From Streptomyces exfoliatus (lineage in GTDB: Bacteria; Actinomycetota; Actinomycetes; Streptomycetales; Streptomycetaceae): a stretch of DNA of 64,000 nt. Below the pieces are notes generated by a model. The model was not told the origin of the DNA. It did no database searches and was given only the letters and a program-made list of their open reading frames with translations. The first letter of the stretch is position 1. Every line of letters begins with the position of its first letter. The DNA lies in assembly GCF_000725545.1 (NCBI RefSeq), contig NZ_JNZP01000012.1, positions 283,328 through 347,327 of the forward strand, read 5' to 3'. The position numbers were made by a program, and so were the translations under genes. Shown here one piece after another: positions 8,009 to 16,817 of the stretch.

Positions 8009-9019
8009 ATGAGAGCGATACAGGTGTACGAAGTGGGCGGTCCCGAGGTGCTGCAGGAGGCCGAGGTGGATCAGCCGCGGCCGGGTCCGGGCGAGGCGAT
8101 CGTGGAGGTCGCCGCATCCGGGGTCAACTTCCTCGACGTCTACCACCGCGAAGGCCGGTACAGCCTCCCGCTGCCCTTCACCCCGGGCGCTGAGGGCGCC
8201 GGCACGGTCGTCGAAGTCGGACCCGGCGTCGCTGACGTCGCAGTCGGGGACCGGGTCGGTTGGGTGGAGATTCCCGGCACGTACGCCGAGCGGGCCGTCG
8301 TGGACTCCTCCCGGCTGGTGCCGCTGCCCGACGACATCGGCTTCGAGACAGCCGCCGCCGTGCTCCTCCAAGGCATGACCGCGCACTATCTCGTCAAGGA
8401 CGCCTACCCGGTTCAGGGGGGCGACACGGTGCTCGTGCATGCGGCTGCCGGTGGCATGGGGCTGCTTTTGACCCAGCTCATCGCCCATCTCGGCGGCAGG
8501 GTGATCGGCACGACGTCCACCACGGCGAAGGCCGAGCTGGCGAAGCGTGCCGGGGCCGCTGAGGTGATCCTTTCCTCCGCAGTCGACGATCTCGCAGCCG
8601 AGGTGAGGCGGCTCAACGGCGGTCAGGGACTGCCGGTTGTCTTCGACGGCGTCGGCGCGCACACCTTCGACGCGAGCCTCGCCAGCCTGCGAGCCCGCGG
8701 CCATCTCGTGCTCTTCGGCGCGGCAAGCGGTGCCGTGCCGCCGTTTGATCCGATTCGGCTCGCCCATGGCGGTTCGCTGACCCTGATCCGGCCCAGCCTC
8801 GGGGACTTCATCGCCGATCGGTCCGAACTGCTCCGACGGGCCGCCGATGTGTTCGAGTGGGTGCGCTCCAAGGCGCTTGAGGTCACCGTAACGGGCCGCT
8901 ACGCATTGTCCGACGCCGCCCGGGCCCACAGCGATCTGGAGGCTCGGCGTACCACCGGCAAGCTGCTCGTCGTACCCGATGCGGCCGCTATTGGGCACCG
9001 CGAGGAGACGCAGAGCTGA
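8009..9019 (+). CDS. NADPH:quinone oxidoreductase-like, zinc-free MDR
   Basis: A 336-aa medium-chain dehydrogenase/reductase. ATG 8009 has GGAGGG directly upstream and begins the family's usual first strand (MRAIQVYEVGGPEVLQ). An N-terminal GroES-like domain (ASGVNFLDVYHREGRY) lacks the zinc-ligand Cys/His residues of alcohol dehydrogenases. The Rossmann motif is VLVHAAAGGMGLLLTQLI near residue 145, followed by FDGVGAHTFDASL. These features define the quinone oxidoreductase (QOR) branch, which reduces quinones or enals with NADPH in the cytosol. It follows a dead IS481 copy, so the native upstream promoter may have been replaced. There are no operon partners. Confidence 0.88.
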   Translation: MRAIQVYEVGGPEVLQEAEVDQPRPGPGEAIVEVAASGVNFLDVYHREGRYSLPLPFTPGAEGAGTVVEVGPGVADVAVGDRVGWVEIPGTYAERAVVDSSRLVPLPDDIGFETAAAVLLQGMTAHYLVKDAYPVQGGDTVLVHAAAGGMGLLLTQLIAHLGGRVIGTTSTTAKAELAKRAGAAEVILSSAVDDLAAEVRRLNGGQGLPVVFDGVGAHTFDASLASLRARGHLVLFGAASGAVPPFDPIRLAHGGSLTLIRPSLGDFIADRSELLRRAADVFEWVRSKALEVTVTGRYALSDAARAHSDLEARRTTGKLLVVPDAAAIGHREETQS

Positions 9020-9393
9020 TCGCGGGTGACGAGGTCGGGGATCTTGGAGACTGAGATGTCGAGGGCATGACCGACCGTCATCGCCAAGACCCCGACAGCG
9101 TCAGGCACTCAGCAGGCCAAGATCAAGTTCTGGCGGGTTTCTGGCGTATCTGGGTCCCGCTCCTTCAAGATCCCTCAGCCGAGACCTGGCTCACCCGTCC
9201 ACAACCTCCCGGGACAGGGCGACCGTCCTGCCGGGACAGGGGAGGCCCCGCTCAGCCGGGAGGGGGAGATCCTCACGACCTCGATGAGCACGGTGGCGGC
9301 AACGGCTTCGGCGGGAAGCTGCCTGTGTGCAGTCCGCCCCGCTGTCGATCACGGTCGCTCCCGGCGCCCCGCGCAGCTGCTCCGGCGGTTGTC
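9020..9393. other. Gap without a recognisable gene
   Basis: About 370 nt between the quinone oxidoreductase and the remnants on the minus strand. A minus-strand frame across 9020-9108 (for example GVLAMTVGHALDISVSKIPD) has a protein-like composition but no start and no recognisable family, so it may be another gene stump. No repeat or strong hairpin was seen. Confidence 0.35.
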
Positions 9394-9618
9394 TCAGTCG
9401 TCCGCCGCAACGAGGAGTGTGATCTGCCCTGCGGAGCGGTCGATGAGCACGAACTCGAGGAAGTCTCCGTGCACACCGCCCCAGTCGTGGATCGCCTCAT
9501 CGCCGAACTCGCTCAGGTGGTAGATGCGCTCAGCCGCAGTCAGGAGGTCGAAGACCTCCCGCCGCAGATCCGTCGCGAGACCTGCGGGCGCGACCTCGAA
9601 CCGGTCGCCCGCTCCCAA
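9394..9618 (-). CDS. Fragment of a conserved hypothetical protein
   Basis: About 74 codons with good protein character, including LRREVFDLLTAAERIYHLSE and a C-terminus QITLLVAADD. The sequence looks like the C-terminal part of a small Streptomyces protein of unknown function. It has no credible start of its own (only a TTG at 9618) and is fused upstream, out of frame, to the truncated alcohol dehydrogenase, with the junction near 9640. It is probably a 5'-truncated gene left by the same deletion that removed the end of the dehydrogenase. Confidence 0.4.
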   Translation of the reverse strand: MGAGDRFEVAPAGLATDLRREVFDLLTAAERIYHLSEFGDEAIHDWGGVHGDFLEFVLIDRSAGQITLLVAADD

Positions 9619-9640
9619 GGGAACCGGCTTTCCAGGCTCC

Positions 9641-10341
9641 GAGACCGGCGGTCAGATCCTCGACGAGCTGTTCGGGACCTTCGTCGGCCGTCACGGTGGC
9701 GTCGGCGCCGAGCTTCCGTGCCGTGGCGAGCCGGGACGCGACGAGGTCGACGGCGATGATCCTGCCGGGACTGTAGAGCCGCGCGGTGGCGACGGCGGCG
9801 AGGCCGACGGGACCCGCGCCGACCACGACGACGGCGTCGCCCGGCCTGACCCCGCCGTTCAGGACGCCCACCTCGTAGGCCGTGGGGAAGATGTCCGTGA
9901 GAAGCACGGCGTCGAAGCTGTCGACCGCGTTCGGCAGCGGGTGCGCGGACAGGTCCGCGAACGGCACCCGGACGTACTCCGCCTGTGTGCAGTCGACGAG
10001 GTGCCCGAGGATCCAGCCGCCCCCGCCGCGGCACTGGCCATTGCGGGCCTCGCGGCAGAAGCCGCAGCGGCCGCAGGCGGTGATGCAGGAGATGAGGACG
10101 CGGTCGCCGGGCCGTATCGTGCGCACGTCCCGGCCGGTCTCCACGACCGTGCCCACGGCCTCGTGGCCGAGCACGCGACCGGGTGTCACCTCCGGCACGT
10201 CCCCCTCAGGATGTGCGGGTCCGTGCCACACACGGTGACGACGTCGACTCGCACGATCGCGTCCCCGGGGTCCTCGACGGCCGGATCGGGTACGTCGCGC
10301 CAGGCGATCTCTCCCGGCCCCTGGAAGGGGGCTGCCTTCAT
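9641..10341 (-). pseudogene. Zinc-dependent alcohol dehydrogenase, frameshifted and 3'-truncated
   Basis: Starts at ATG 10341 (MKAAPFQGPGEIAWRDVPDP) and carries the MDR zinc-enzyme landmarks: the catalytic zinc loop VTVCGTDPHILRG, then GHEAVG and the structural zinc Cys cluster CGRCGFCREARNGQC. The Rossmann motif VVVVGAGPVGLAAVATARL follows. After ILRG one G is missing from a G run near 10200, so the rest (DVPEVTPGRVLGHEAVG onward) is in another frame. The protein then stops matching after about residue 235 (EDLTAGLG, near 9641), where full members have about 345 residues. Both defects make it a pseudogene, though the single-base one alone could be a sequencing error. Confidence 0.75.
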
Positions 10342-10689
10342 GGCTCCCACCCACTTCCTGTCGACGCCGCGGATGTCCTCCTCCTGCCGCGGATGTCCTC
10401 CTCGTCCAGGCTGGGCCGTCGCGCCACGGCCAGGCATGTGCCGAGGCCGTCGCGCGCGGTCTCTTCCAGGGTTTCGTGAACCTGCGGCGACGCAACCGGG
10501 AGCGGCCCACCCGTCATGCGACGGCCCCAGGGCCCTTGGGTCCCTGGTGTGCCGCGCGCGGCCCTGGCCAAGGCTTGCCCGCGACGTCGAGGGCGTGGTG
10601 GTCGTGCGGTGCGAACCAACCGCCGCACAGAACCAGGCACGTCACCCGGTCCCCGTGCGGGCCGCTCGACGGCGGCGCATGCTCGAAGC
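10342..10689. other. Gene-poor gap with a 20-bp tandem repeat
   Basis: This gap lies between the diverging dehydrogenase remnant and pncB. Positions 10366-10385 and 10386-10405 are a tandem duplication of a 20-bp unit beginning GCCGCGGATG (19 of 20 bases identical). On the minus strand a short protein-like stretch (VHETLEETARDGLGTCLAVA) can be read across 10410-10470 but has no clear start. The promoter of pncB should lie in the last 100 nt. Confidence 0.4.
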
Positions 10690-12039
10690 ATGTCCGAGGT
10701 GACCACCACCGATCTGTACGAGGTCACGATGGCGCTCTCGTACCTGCGCGAGGACATGCGGGCGCCGGCCACCTTCAGCCTGTCCGTGCGCGACCTGCCG
10801 CCGGGCCGCGGGTTCCTCGTCGCCGCCGGGCTCGAACCGGCCCTCGACCACCTGTCCCGTTTCCGGGTGGGCCGCACCGACGTCGAGGAGTTCGCCGAGG
10901 TGCTGCGCCGCCCCGTGGAGGACCTCGCACCGCTGCACGGCCTCTCCTTCGACGGGCAGGTCCGCGCCGTGCCCGAAGGGCGCCTCGTCCTCGCCGGTGA
11001 GCCGCTCCTGGAGGTCACCGCGCCGCTGCCGCAGGCGCAGCTCGTGGAGACGTACCTGCTGGCCCTGCTCTCCCACCAGACAGCGGTCGCCTCCAAGGCG
11101 GCCCGGTGTGTCCTCGCCGCCGCCGGGCGGCCCCTGGTGGACTTCTCGCTGCGGCGCGCGCACGGGCCCGAGGCGGGCATGCAGGCTGCGCGCCTGTGCG
11201 CCCTGGTCGGATTCGCCGGCACCAGCAACGTCGCCGCCGCACGCCGGTACGGCATCCCGGCCGCCGGCACGATGGCCCACTCGTACGTCGAGGCCTTCGC
11301 CTCGGAGGAACAGGCCTTCCGCGCCTTCGCCCGTACCCACCCCGGGCCCGTGACCCTGCTCGTCGACACGTACGACACGGAGCGGGGCGTGGCGACGGCC
11401 GCGCGCGTCCTCAAGGACCTGGGCCTCGGTCCCGGGTGCGGGATCCGCCTCGACAGCGGCGACCTCGGCGAACAGGCACGCCGGGCCCGTACCGCGCTCG
11501 ACGCGGCCGGGCTCGCGGACGTCCGGATCATCGCGAGCGGGGGTCTGGACGAGTACGCCGTCGACCGGCTCGTACGCGAGGGGGCGCCGATCGACGCGTA
11601 CGCCGTGGGCAGCAAGGTCGGTACGGCCGCCGACGCCCCGTATCTGGACGCGGCGTACAAACTGGTCGAGTACGCGCGGCGGCCCGTCATGAAGCTCTCG
11701 TCGGGGAAGGTGACGGCTCCGGGCCCGAAGCAGGTGTTCCGCGGTCCCGGTCTGCGGGACGTGATCGGCCTGGCGAACGAGGAACCGCCGGACGGTACGG
11801 AGCCGCTGCTGCGGACGGTGATGCGCGGCGGCCTGCGCACGGAGCCGCCCGACACCCCTGCGGCCGCCCGCGCCCGCTTCGAGACGGATCTCGCCGCCCT
11901 GCCGGACGAGGCCCGGCGTATCGAGCACCCCGTGGCCCCCGCACCCACGGCCTCCACCCGCCTGACGGCCCTGACGGCCGTCGTCCGCCACCGGATCGAG
12001 TCGCGTACGGGCACGTCCGGCAGAAGTACGTACGCGTGA
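10690..12039 (+). CDS. pncB: Nicotinate phosphoribosyltransferase
   Basis: A 449-aa cytosolic enzyme of NAD salvage that joins nicotinate and PRPP to give nicotinate mononucleotide, with ATP hydrolysis. ATG 10690 opens with the family N-terminus (TTTDLYEVTMALSYL). The usual NAPRTase blocks appear in order: FSLRRAHG, GTSNVAAARRYG, GTMAHSYVEAF, VDTYDTERG, IRLDSGDLGEQA, IIASGGLDEYAVDRL, YAVGSKVGT and MKLSSGK. The Arg-Arg-Ala-His-Gly segment and the Asp-Ser-Gly-Asp loop hold PRPP and the substrate. The length fits actinobacterial members. It is monocistronic, with an SMI1-type gene starting 100 nt downstream. Confidence 0.93.
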   Translation: MSEVTTTDLYEVTMALSYLREDMRAPATFSLSVRDLPPGRGFLVAAGLEPALDHLSRFRVGRTDVEEFAEVLRRPVEDLAPLHGLSFDGQVRAVPEGRLVLAGEPLLEVTAPLPQAQLVETYLLALLSHQTAVASKAARCVLAAAGRPLVDFSLRRAHGPEAGMQAARLCALVGFAGTSNVAAARRYGIPAAGTMAHSYVEAFASEEQAFRAFARTHPGPVTLLVDTYDTERGVATAARVLKDLGLGPGCGIRLDSGDLGEQARRARTALDAAGLADVRIIASGGLDEYAVDRLVREGAPIDAYAVGSKVGTAADAPYLDAAYKLVEYARRPVMKLSSGKVTAPGPKQVFRGPGLRDVIGLANEEPPDGTEPLLRTVMRGGLRTEPPDTPAAARARFETDLAALPDEARRIEHPVAPAPTASTRLTALTAVVRHRIESRTGTSGRSTYA

Positions 12040-12140
12040 CGTGTGGCGCGTCGAGTGTCGAGCGTCGGGCGATCGGCGAGGCCCCGGGGCCCGACGGTGC
12101 GCCGCTCGGCGCGTGACTCCGAGTCCTTAGGCTGCGTGCC

Positions 12141-12668
12141 ATGGCGCGATTCGATGAGGTCATGGCGACGTTCTGGGATGACGGGGACTACGGCGTCCAA
12201 CAACCCCTCACGGACGAGATGGTCCGGGAGGCCGAGCGCGCGCTCGGCGTGACACTGCCCTCGGGCCTGCTCGCCCTTCTACGGATCCGGAACGGCGGCA
12301 TCGTGGCTGGTGATCACGATGCGTTCCCCACCAGCGGACCGACCTCGTGGAGCGAAGACCACGTTCCCTTCGACACGCTGATGGGCATCGGGCGACGCCA
12401 CGGGACGACCTCGTTGCTCGACACCCCCTACCTGGTCAGGGAGTGGGGCATGCCGGCACCACTTGTGCTGCTCTCCGGCGACGGACACTGCTGGATCGCG
12501 CTGGACTACCGCACCTGTGGGCGGGATGGCGAGCCCTCGGTCACGTGGTTCGAGACCGACCTCGCCAGGGAACTCGTCCTGGCGCGTGACTTCCGCTCGT
12601 TCGTCGAGGGCCTGACCGCGGGAACCACGTACGGGGACGGCTCTGCCGGCGGTCCCGTACCGGCTTGA
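12141..12668 (+). CDS. SMI1/KNR4-family protein
   Basis: A 175-aa soluble protein of the SMI1/KNR4 (SUKH) fold. The N-terminal block LTDEMVREAERALGVTLPSG followed by LLALLRIRNGG is the family's most conserved part. A central aromatic segment (PLVLLSGDGHCWIALDYR) and a C-terminal ARDFRSFVEGL helix complete it. In bacteria, SUKH proteins are often immunity proteins against secreted nuclease or polymorphic toxins, but many stand alone. No toxin gene is next to it here, so an immunity role is possible but not shown. Confidence 0.75.
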   Translation: MARFDEVMATFWDDGDYGVQQPLTDEMVREAERALGVTLPSGLLALLRIRNGGIVAGDHDAFPTSGPTSWSEDHVPFDTLMGIGRRHGTTSLLDTPYLVREWGMPAPLVLLSGDGHCWIALDYRTCGRDGEPSVTWFETDLARELVLARDFRSFVEGLTAGTTYGDGSAGGPVPA

Positions 12669-12721
12669 AGAGCCGGACATCATGACGGGGTGGCCGACCT
12701 GGCGAGTGCCCGACCCTTCGG

Positions 12722-13015
12722 GTGTGGCCGGCTGACGAGGTGTTGGTGATCTTCCGTTTCCATGCCGCTGACGAAGTCGACTTCGATGTCGACCTGAGGG
12801 AGTTGCAGGGCCAGAACCGACTTGACGTGTTCTGCGGCTTCCTCCGGGAGATCGGGCACCGGTTGGGCAAGCCGGTGCTGATGTGCCCGGAAGGCGACCA
12901 CGACCATCCCGTGCTCGGCTTCGACGTCACGGCCGATCGAGTCGTCCTCCTCGCAGATCCGCAGGTCAGGCGGTACCGCGGCGCCGGCCGCGCTACGAGG
13001 TCGTCCGACCGATGA
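12722..13015 (+). CDS. Hypothetical protein, about 97 aa
   Basis: A short frame with protein-like composition (FRFHAADEVDFDVDLRELQG, FCGFLREIGHRLGKPVLM and LGFDVTADRVVLLADPQ). The first codon could be GTG 12722, 12740 or 12746, and none has a clear ribosome-binding site. I do not recognise the family. Acidic and hydrophobic residues alternate as in a small alpha/beta domain, but the last 15 residues (RYRGAGRATRSSDR) look like non-coding run-on, so the 3' end may have been altered. It lies between the SMI1-type gene and the methyltransferase-Nudix fusion. Confidence 0.4.
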   Translation: MWPADEVLVIFRFHAADEVDFDVDLRELQGQNRLDVFCGFLREIGHRLGKPVLMCPEGDHDHPVLGFDVTADRVVLLADPQVRRYRGAGRATRSSDR

Positions 13016-13158
13016 GGTCGAGAAGTGGCGTTCCCGTGCCCTCACGTGGTCTTTCGCGTCATCCTGGACTGACGATTCTGAGGGGCCTGGAGAATGACAC
13101 GTCATCTCGACGCCAAGACGGCGACAGCGGCAGCGGACGTCGAACACGGAGGGTCGTC

Positions 13159-14466
13159 GTGACCGACTTCGCCTCCGTCGGCGACGCGTACGCCGCGCAT
13201 TCGCGGAGCGCGCGGGGTCGGCTCCGCCACGATCTCGTCGCCCGTCGTCTCCTCGCCGAACTCCCGGATCGTCCCGCACGGATCCTGGACGTCGGCTGCG
13301 GCAACGGCGAGATGACCCTGCGGCTCGCCGCGGCCGGTCATCACGTGACCGCGGTGGACCCGTCGGCCGACATGCTCGAGGCGGCGGCCCGCCGCCTCGA
13401 CGCCCACCCCGAACTCAGACCGCTGGTCCGGTTCCGCGAGGCCGGCATCGCGACGCTCCCCGGCGGAGAGCAGTACGACGCGGTCTGCTGCCACGGCGTG
13501 CTGATGTACCTCGACGACTCCGCGGACGCGGTGGCCCGGCTGTCCCGACTCCTCGCGCCGGGTGGCCTGTTGAGTCTTCTGACGAAGAACCGTGCCGCGA
13601 TCGGCGTTCGCGAGGCGCTGCGCGGTGACTACGCGGCGGCGCGTGACCTCATCGCACACGCCGCCGACACGAGCCTCGGTCATCTCGGGCTCCCGACCCG
13701 TGGCGACACCGCCGAGCTCCTCGACGGTCTCGCCCGCGACCACGGCCTCGTTCCGTTGTCGTGGCAGGGCATTCGCATCTTCCACGAGCACCTCACCGAC
13801 GCCTGGGCTCCTGGCGAGGAGGAGTACGAGGCCGCGCTGCGGACCGAGTGGACCGCGTCCTGGATCGGTCCCTACCGGGACATGGGACGGCAGGTCCACA
13901 CCCTGGCGCGCCGCGATCCGGCCGGGCCCGCCGGCCGCACCGGCTTGAGCGGCGGCGGGCGGCACGCCGTACCGATGGACGTGCATCTGATAGCCGTACG
14001 CGACGGGGAGCGCGGACCGGACGTGCTGCTGTCCCGGCGGGCCGGTGCCGTGTACGCCGCCGGGCACTGGCATTTTCCGTCCGGTCACGTCGACGGCCCC
14101 TTCGAGGACGTCGTCACCGCACTGGTGCGGGAGGCCCGGGAGGAGACGGGCCTGGTCGTGGATCCGGACGACGTGCGCGCCGCCGTCACGGTGCATCACC
14201 GGTCGCCGGCCGGTGGCGCCCGCGTCGGGTTCTTCTTCGAGGTACGCCGCTGGGCCGGGACGCCGAGGGTCATGGAGCCGGCGGTGTGCGACGGCATGGA
14301 GTGGTTTGCGCTCGACGCCCTGCCGGAGCCGATGGTGGCCTACTGCCGCGCCGGGCTCGACGCCTACCGGGCCGGCGCCCGCGTCGCGCTGCACTTCCAG
14401 GAGCCGGGGGACCCGATCGCTCACGACCCCGCGGTCCACCGGCTCCGTCTCCTTCCCGGACGCTGA
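13159..14466 (+). CDS. Methyltransferase-Nudix hydrolase fusion
   Basis: A 435-aa two-domain protein. GTG 13159 follows GGAGGG at 5-nt spacing. Residues about 1-255 are a class I SAM methyltransferase, with motif I RILDVGCGNGEMTLRLAAAG, AVDPSADMLEAAARRL, a motif IV region YDAVCCHGVLMYLDD and the post-motif ARLSRLLAPGGLLSLLTKN. Residues about 275-420 are a Nudix domain, whose box G-x5-E-x7-REARxETGL is seen as GPFEDVVTALVREAREETGL after GHWHFPSGHVD. Separate genes for both are common. Here they are joined by a Gly/Pro-rich linker with no stop, so one protein carries both activities. The substrate is unknown; coupling to nucleotide clean-up or modification is conceivable. Confidence 0.88.
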   Translation: MTDFASVGDAYAAHSRSARGRLRHDLVARRLLAELPDRPARILDVGCGNGEMTLRLAAAGHHVTAVDPSADMLEAAARRLDAHPELRPLVRFREAGIATLPGGEQYDAVCCHGVLMYLDDSADAVARLSRLLAPGGLLSLLTKNRAAIGVREALRGDYAAARDLIAHAADTSLGHLGLPTRGDTAELLDGLARDHGLVPLSWQGIRIFHEHLTDAWAPGEEEYEAALRTEWTASWIGPYRDMGRQVHTLARRDPAGPAGRTGLSGGGRHAVPMDVHLIAVRDGERGPDVLLSRRAGAVYAAGHWHFPSGHVDGPFEDVVTALVREAREETGLVVDPDDVRAAVTVHHRSPAGGARVGFFFEVRRWAGTPRVMEPAVCDGMEWFALDALPEPMVAYCRAGLDAYRAGARVALHFQEPGDPIAHDPAVHRLRLLPGR

Positions 14467-14509
14467 CCCCGCCGCCCGCTCTCCCCCTGTCGGCGGCGAC
14501 GGCACGCCC

Positions 14510-15499
14510 TCACCTCCCGGCGGACGACCAGGTGTCGAGCAGCCCGGCGAGGGCCTTGCGCGCCCGGGCGGCCTCGTCGCCGTCGCCTCTCGCGGCCGGG
14601 GCGAGTTCGACGTGGAGGAACGTCGTTCCGGCGCGCTGCGCGGCCTGGCCCTGGACGTTGGTGGTTCCCTCCAGGGGGCACCGGTCGGCCCATCCCCTGC
14701 AGACGCGCAGGTCACGTCCTGCCATCAGGTCGGCCAGTGTCGCGGCCTCCGCGGGCGCCGTCTGCGCCGAGCCGGTGGAGAGGATGGCGTCGTAGGGACG
14801 GTCGGGGGTCTTCGCGAAGCCGTGCAGCTGTACTCCCGGCACGCCGCGCTTCTGCAGTTCCGTGACCATCACGTGGAACGCGCTGTCGGTGCGGTGGGCG
14901 ACGTCCGCCGCGTCCCCTCGGCCCGCGGTGCGATGCGCGCCGGCGAGCACGAGCGCGCCGCCCGGTGTGTTCTCCAGGAGCCGGACTCCGAGGGATTCGG
15001 TGGCGCGGTCGGCGACCGGGTGCGGGACCTGCACGTTCCACCGGACGGCGGCGTCGGCGTGGACGTACAGCCGGCCCCATCGCTCCTCGGGGCCCGATCC
15101 GCGGGCGGCGACCTCGCGGTAGCGCCGGCCGGACGCGGTGTCCGTGAGCGTGGTCAGCCGGAAGCCGGCGACGGTGAGGTGTTCGTGCGCCTGTTCGAGG
15201 TCGCCGTCGAGGAGGTGTCCCACGCCACGGGCGAGCCGGTCCCGCCGCTCTTCGCCGGGGGGCGTGTACGGGTCGCGGGCCTCGGCCTGCTCGGCGTACC
15301 CGAGGATCCGGTCGTCGAGATCCACGAGCTCACGGGTGTGCGGACGCTCCGCTCCCGTCCCGTCGCTCGGCGTGGCCTGACACGAGATCAGAATCGGAGC
15401 GATCATGACAAGGGTCAGAAGGTAAAGAAAAAGTGATGATCTCGTGACGCCCAGCGGATAGTCGATCTTGGGACGCGTGTGAAGATCGGCCGGTGACAT
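14510..15499 (-). CDS. Secreted lipoprotein of unknown function, divergent from capA
   Basis: About 329 aa from ATG 15499. A hydrophobic stretch (SLFLYLLTLVMIAPILISC) ends in a lipobox-like ILISC, so it is probably lipid-anchored outside. The body has conserved-looking blocks: RYREVAARGSGPEERWGRLY, VQVPHPVADRATESLGVRLL, GGALVLAGAHRTAGRGD, VPGVQLHGFAKTPDRPYDAI and a C-terminal Cys pair (VCRGWADRC). The repeated His-Pro, Ala-His-Arg and His-Gly-Phe could form a metal or catalytic site, but I recognise no family. It is divergent from the poly-gamma-glutamate operon, so release or trimming of that polymer is a reasonable guess. Its proposed start overlaps the capA start by 7 nt, so one of the two starts must be revised. 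Confidence 0.6.
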   Translation of the reverse strand: MSPADLHTRPKIDYPLGVTRSSLFLYLLTLVMIAPILISCQATPSDGTGAERPHTRELVDLDDRILGYAEQAEARDPYTPPGEERRDRLARGVGHLLDGDLEQAHEHLTVAGFRLTTLTDTASGRRYREVAARGSGPEERWGRLYVHADAAVRWNVQVPHPVADRATESLGVRLLENTPGGALVLAGAHRTAGRGDAADVAHRTDSAFHVMVTELQKRGVPGVQLHGFAKTPDRPYDAILSTGSAQTAPAEAATLADLMAGRDLRVCRGWADRCPLEGTTNVQGQAAQRAGTTFLHVELAPAARGDGDEAARARKALAGLLDTWSSAGR

Positions 15500-16695
15500 T
15501 CTGCGATTCTCTCCCCATCGGCCGTGCACTGGCAGTGACGGCGGCTCTTGCCGTGCTCGTCACCGGCTGTGCGTCGACCCCGACGGAGTCGCGGACCAAG
15601 CCGGGCGGACGGGCGTTCACCGTCGCCGCCGCCGGAGATGTTCTCATCCATCCCGAGCTGGTCGAGCAGGCCGCCGAGGACGCGGAGCGGTCGGGCAAGG
15701 GTAGCGCCGGACTGGACTTCGGCCCGCTGATGGCCGGCGTGCAGCCCGTGATCAGCCGGGCCGATCTGGCCATCTGCCACATGGAGACGCCCGTGGGGAC
15801 GCCCCGCGGGCCCTTCCAGGGATATCCGGAGTTCCTGGTGCCGCCGCAGATCCTCACCACGTTGAAGGACGTGGGCTACGACACCTGCTCGACCGCCTCG
15901 AACCACACCTACGACCACGGACTGAAGGCCGTCCGGCGCACCCTGGACACCATGGACCGGGTGGGGCTCGGTCACGCCGGCTCCGCGCGCACCCCCGAGG
16001 AAGCGGAGAAGATCAACATCCGTGACGTCAGGGGCGTCAAGGTCGCGCACCTCTCCTACTCGTGGGAGTCCTTCCTGAATCCCACGCCCCAGAAGGAGCG
16101 CTGGGCTTTCAACCGGATCGGCACGGACGAGATCAAGAAGGCCGAGGCCCGGGCCCGCGAGCAGGGCGCCGAGGTGGTGATCCTCTCGGTCCACTGGGGC
16201 CTGGAGCACTACAACGAGCCGAGCCTGCCGCAGCTGCAGCTGGCCGAGCGGATCACCGGGGAGACCGGGATCGATCTCGTCATCGGTCACCACGCGCACG
16301 TGGTGCAGCCGATCCAGAAGCTGAACGGCACCTGGGTCGCCTTCGGCCTCGGCAACCAGGTGGCCCGGCACTCCTCGCCCTCGGGGCTCACCGAGGAGGG
16401 GGCGCTCGGCTGGTTCGAGTTCCGGGAGACGGAGTCCGGGTGGGCGGTCGACGCCCGCTACCGCACCACGCTGGTCGACATCCCTCCGGAGGTCGAACCC
16501 GGTGAGAAGCCGCCCACGGGCGCCGTCGAGGACCACCGGCTCGTCGATGTGAGGCGGGTGCTCGACGAACCGGGCGACCTGCCCGAGGAGCGGCTCGACC
16601 GCTACCGCCTCGCCGAGGAGCGGACTCGCGGGTTCCTTTTCAACCGGGGAGCGCCGGGGGGCGACGGTCTGGCCGAGCTCTCCCTGAAGGACTGA
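15493..16695 (+). CDS. capA: CapA-type poly-gamma-glutamate protein, lipoprotein
   Basis: A 400-aa protein of the PGA_cap (CapA) family, a metallophosphatase-like fold involved in poly-gamma-glutamate export or anchoring. The N-terminus is a lipoprotein signal (ALAVTAALAVLVTGCAS), so it acts on the outer face of the membrane. Diagnostic blocks are FTVAAAGDVLIHPELV, ADLAICHMETPVGTP, YDTCSTASNHTYDHG, VVILSVHWGLEHYNEPS, DLVIGHHAHVVQPIQK and VAFGLGNQVA. These carry the Asp, Asn-His, His and His-x-His residues of the family. GTG 15493 is the start that gives a proper signal peptide, though its ribosome-binding site is weak. It is the first gene of the capA-HAMP-capB-capC-nlpC run. Confidence 0.9.
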   Translation: MTFCDSLPIGRALAVTAALAVLVTGCASTPTESRTKPGGRAFTVAAAGDVLIHPELVEQAAEDAERSGKGSAGLDFGPLMAGVQPVISRADLAICHMETPVGTPRGPFQGYPEFLVPPQILTTLKDVGYDTCSTASNHTYDHGLKAVRRTLDTMDRVGLGHAGSARTPEEAEKINIRDVRGVKVAHLSYSWESFLNPTPQKERWAFNRIGTDEIKKAEARAREQGAEVVILSVHWGLEHYNEPSLPQLQLAERITGETGIDLVIGHHAHVVQPIQKLNGTWVAFGLGNQVARHSSPSGLTEEGALGWFEFRETESGWAVDARYRTTLVDIPPEVEPGEKPPTGAVEDHRLVDVRRVLDEPGDLPEERLDRYRLAEERTRGFLFNRGAPGGDGLAELSLKD

Positions 16696-16817
16696 GCCGG
16701 TACCGAGCCCGTTTCATGCGTTCGCGGCCCCGGGCGCCCGGCGCCCGCCCCCGTGGCGGTCCCTCCGTGCGCGGCGCCGCAGGAATGCGGCGCCGTAGGA
16801 ATCAGGAAAGAGCAGCA

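Noticed and set aside
10366..10405. Start of a CRISPR array or iteron set
   Set aside because: Only two 20-bp tandem units without spacers; a simple duplication. No CRISPR array or cas gene was seen anywhere in the window.
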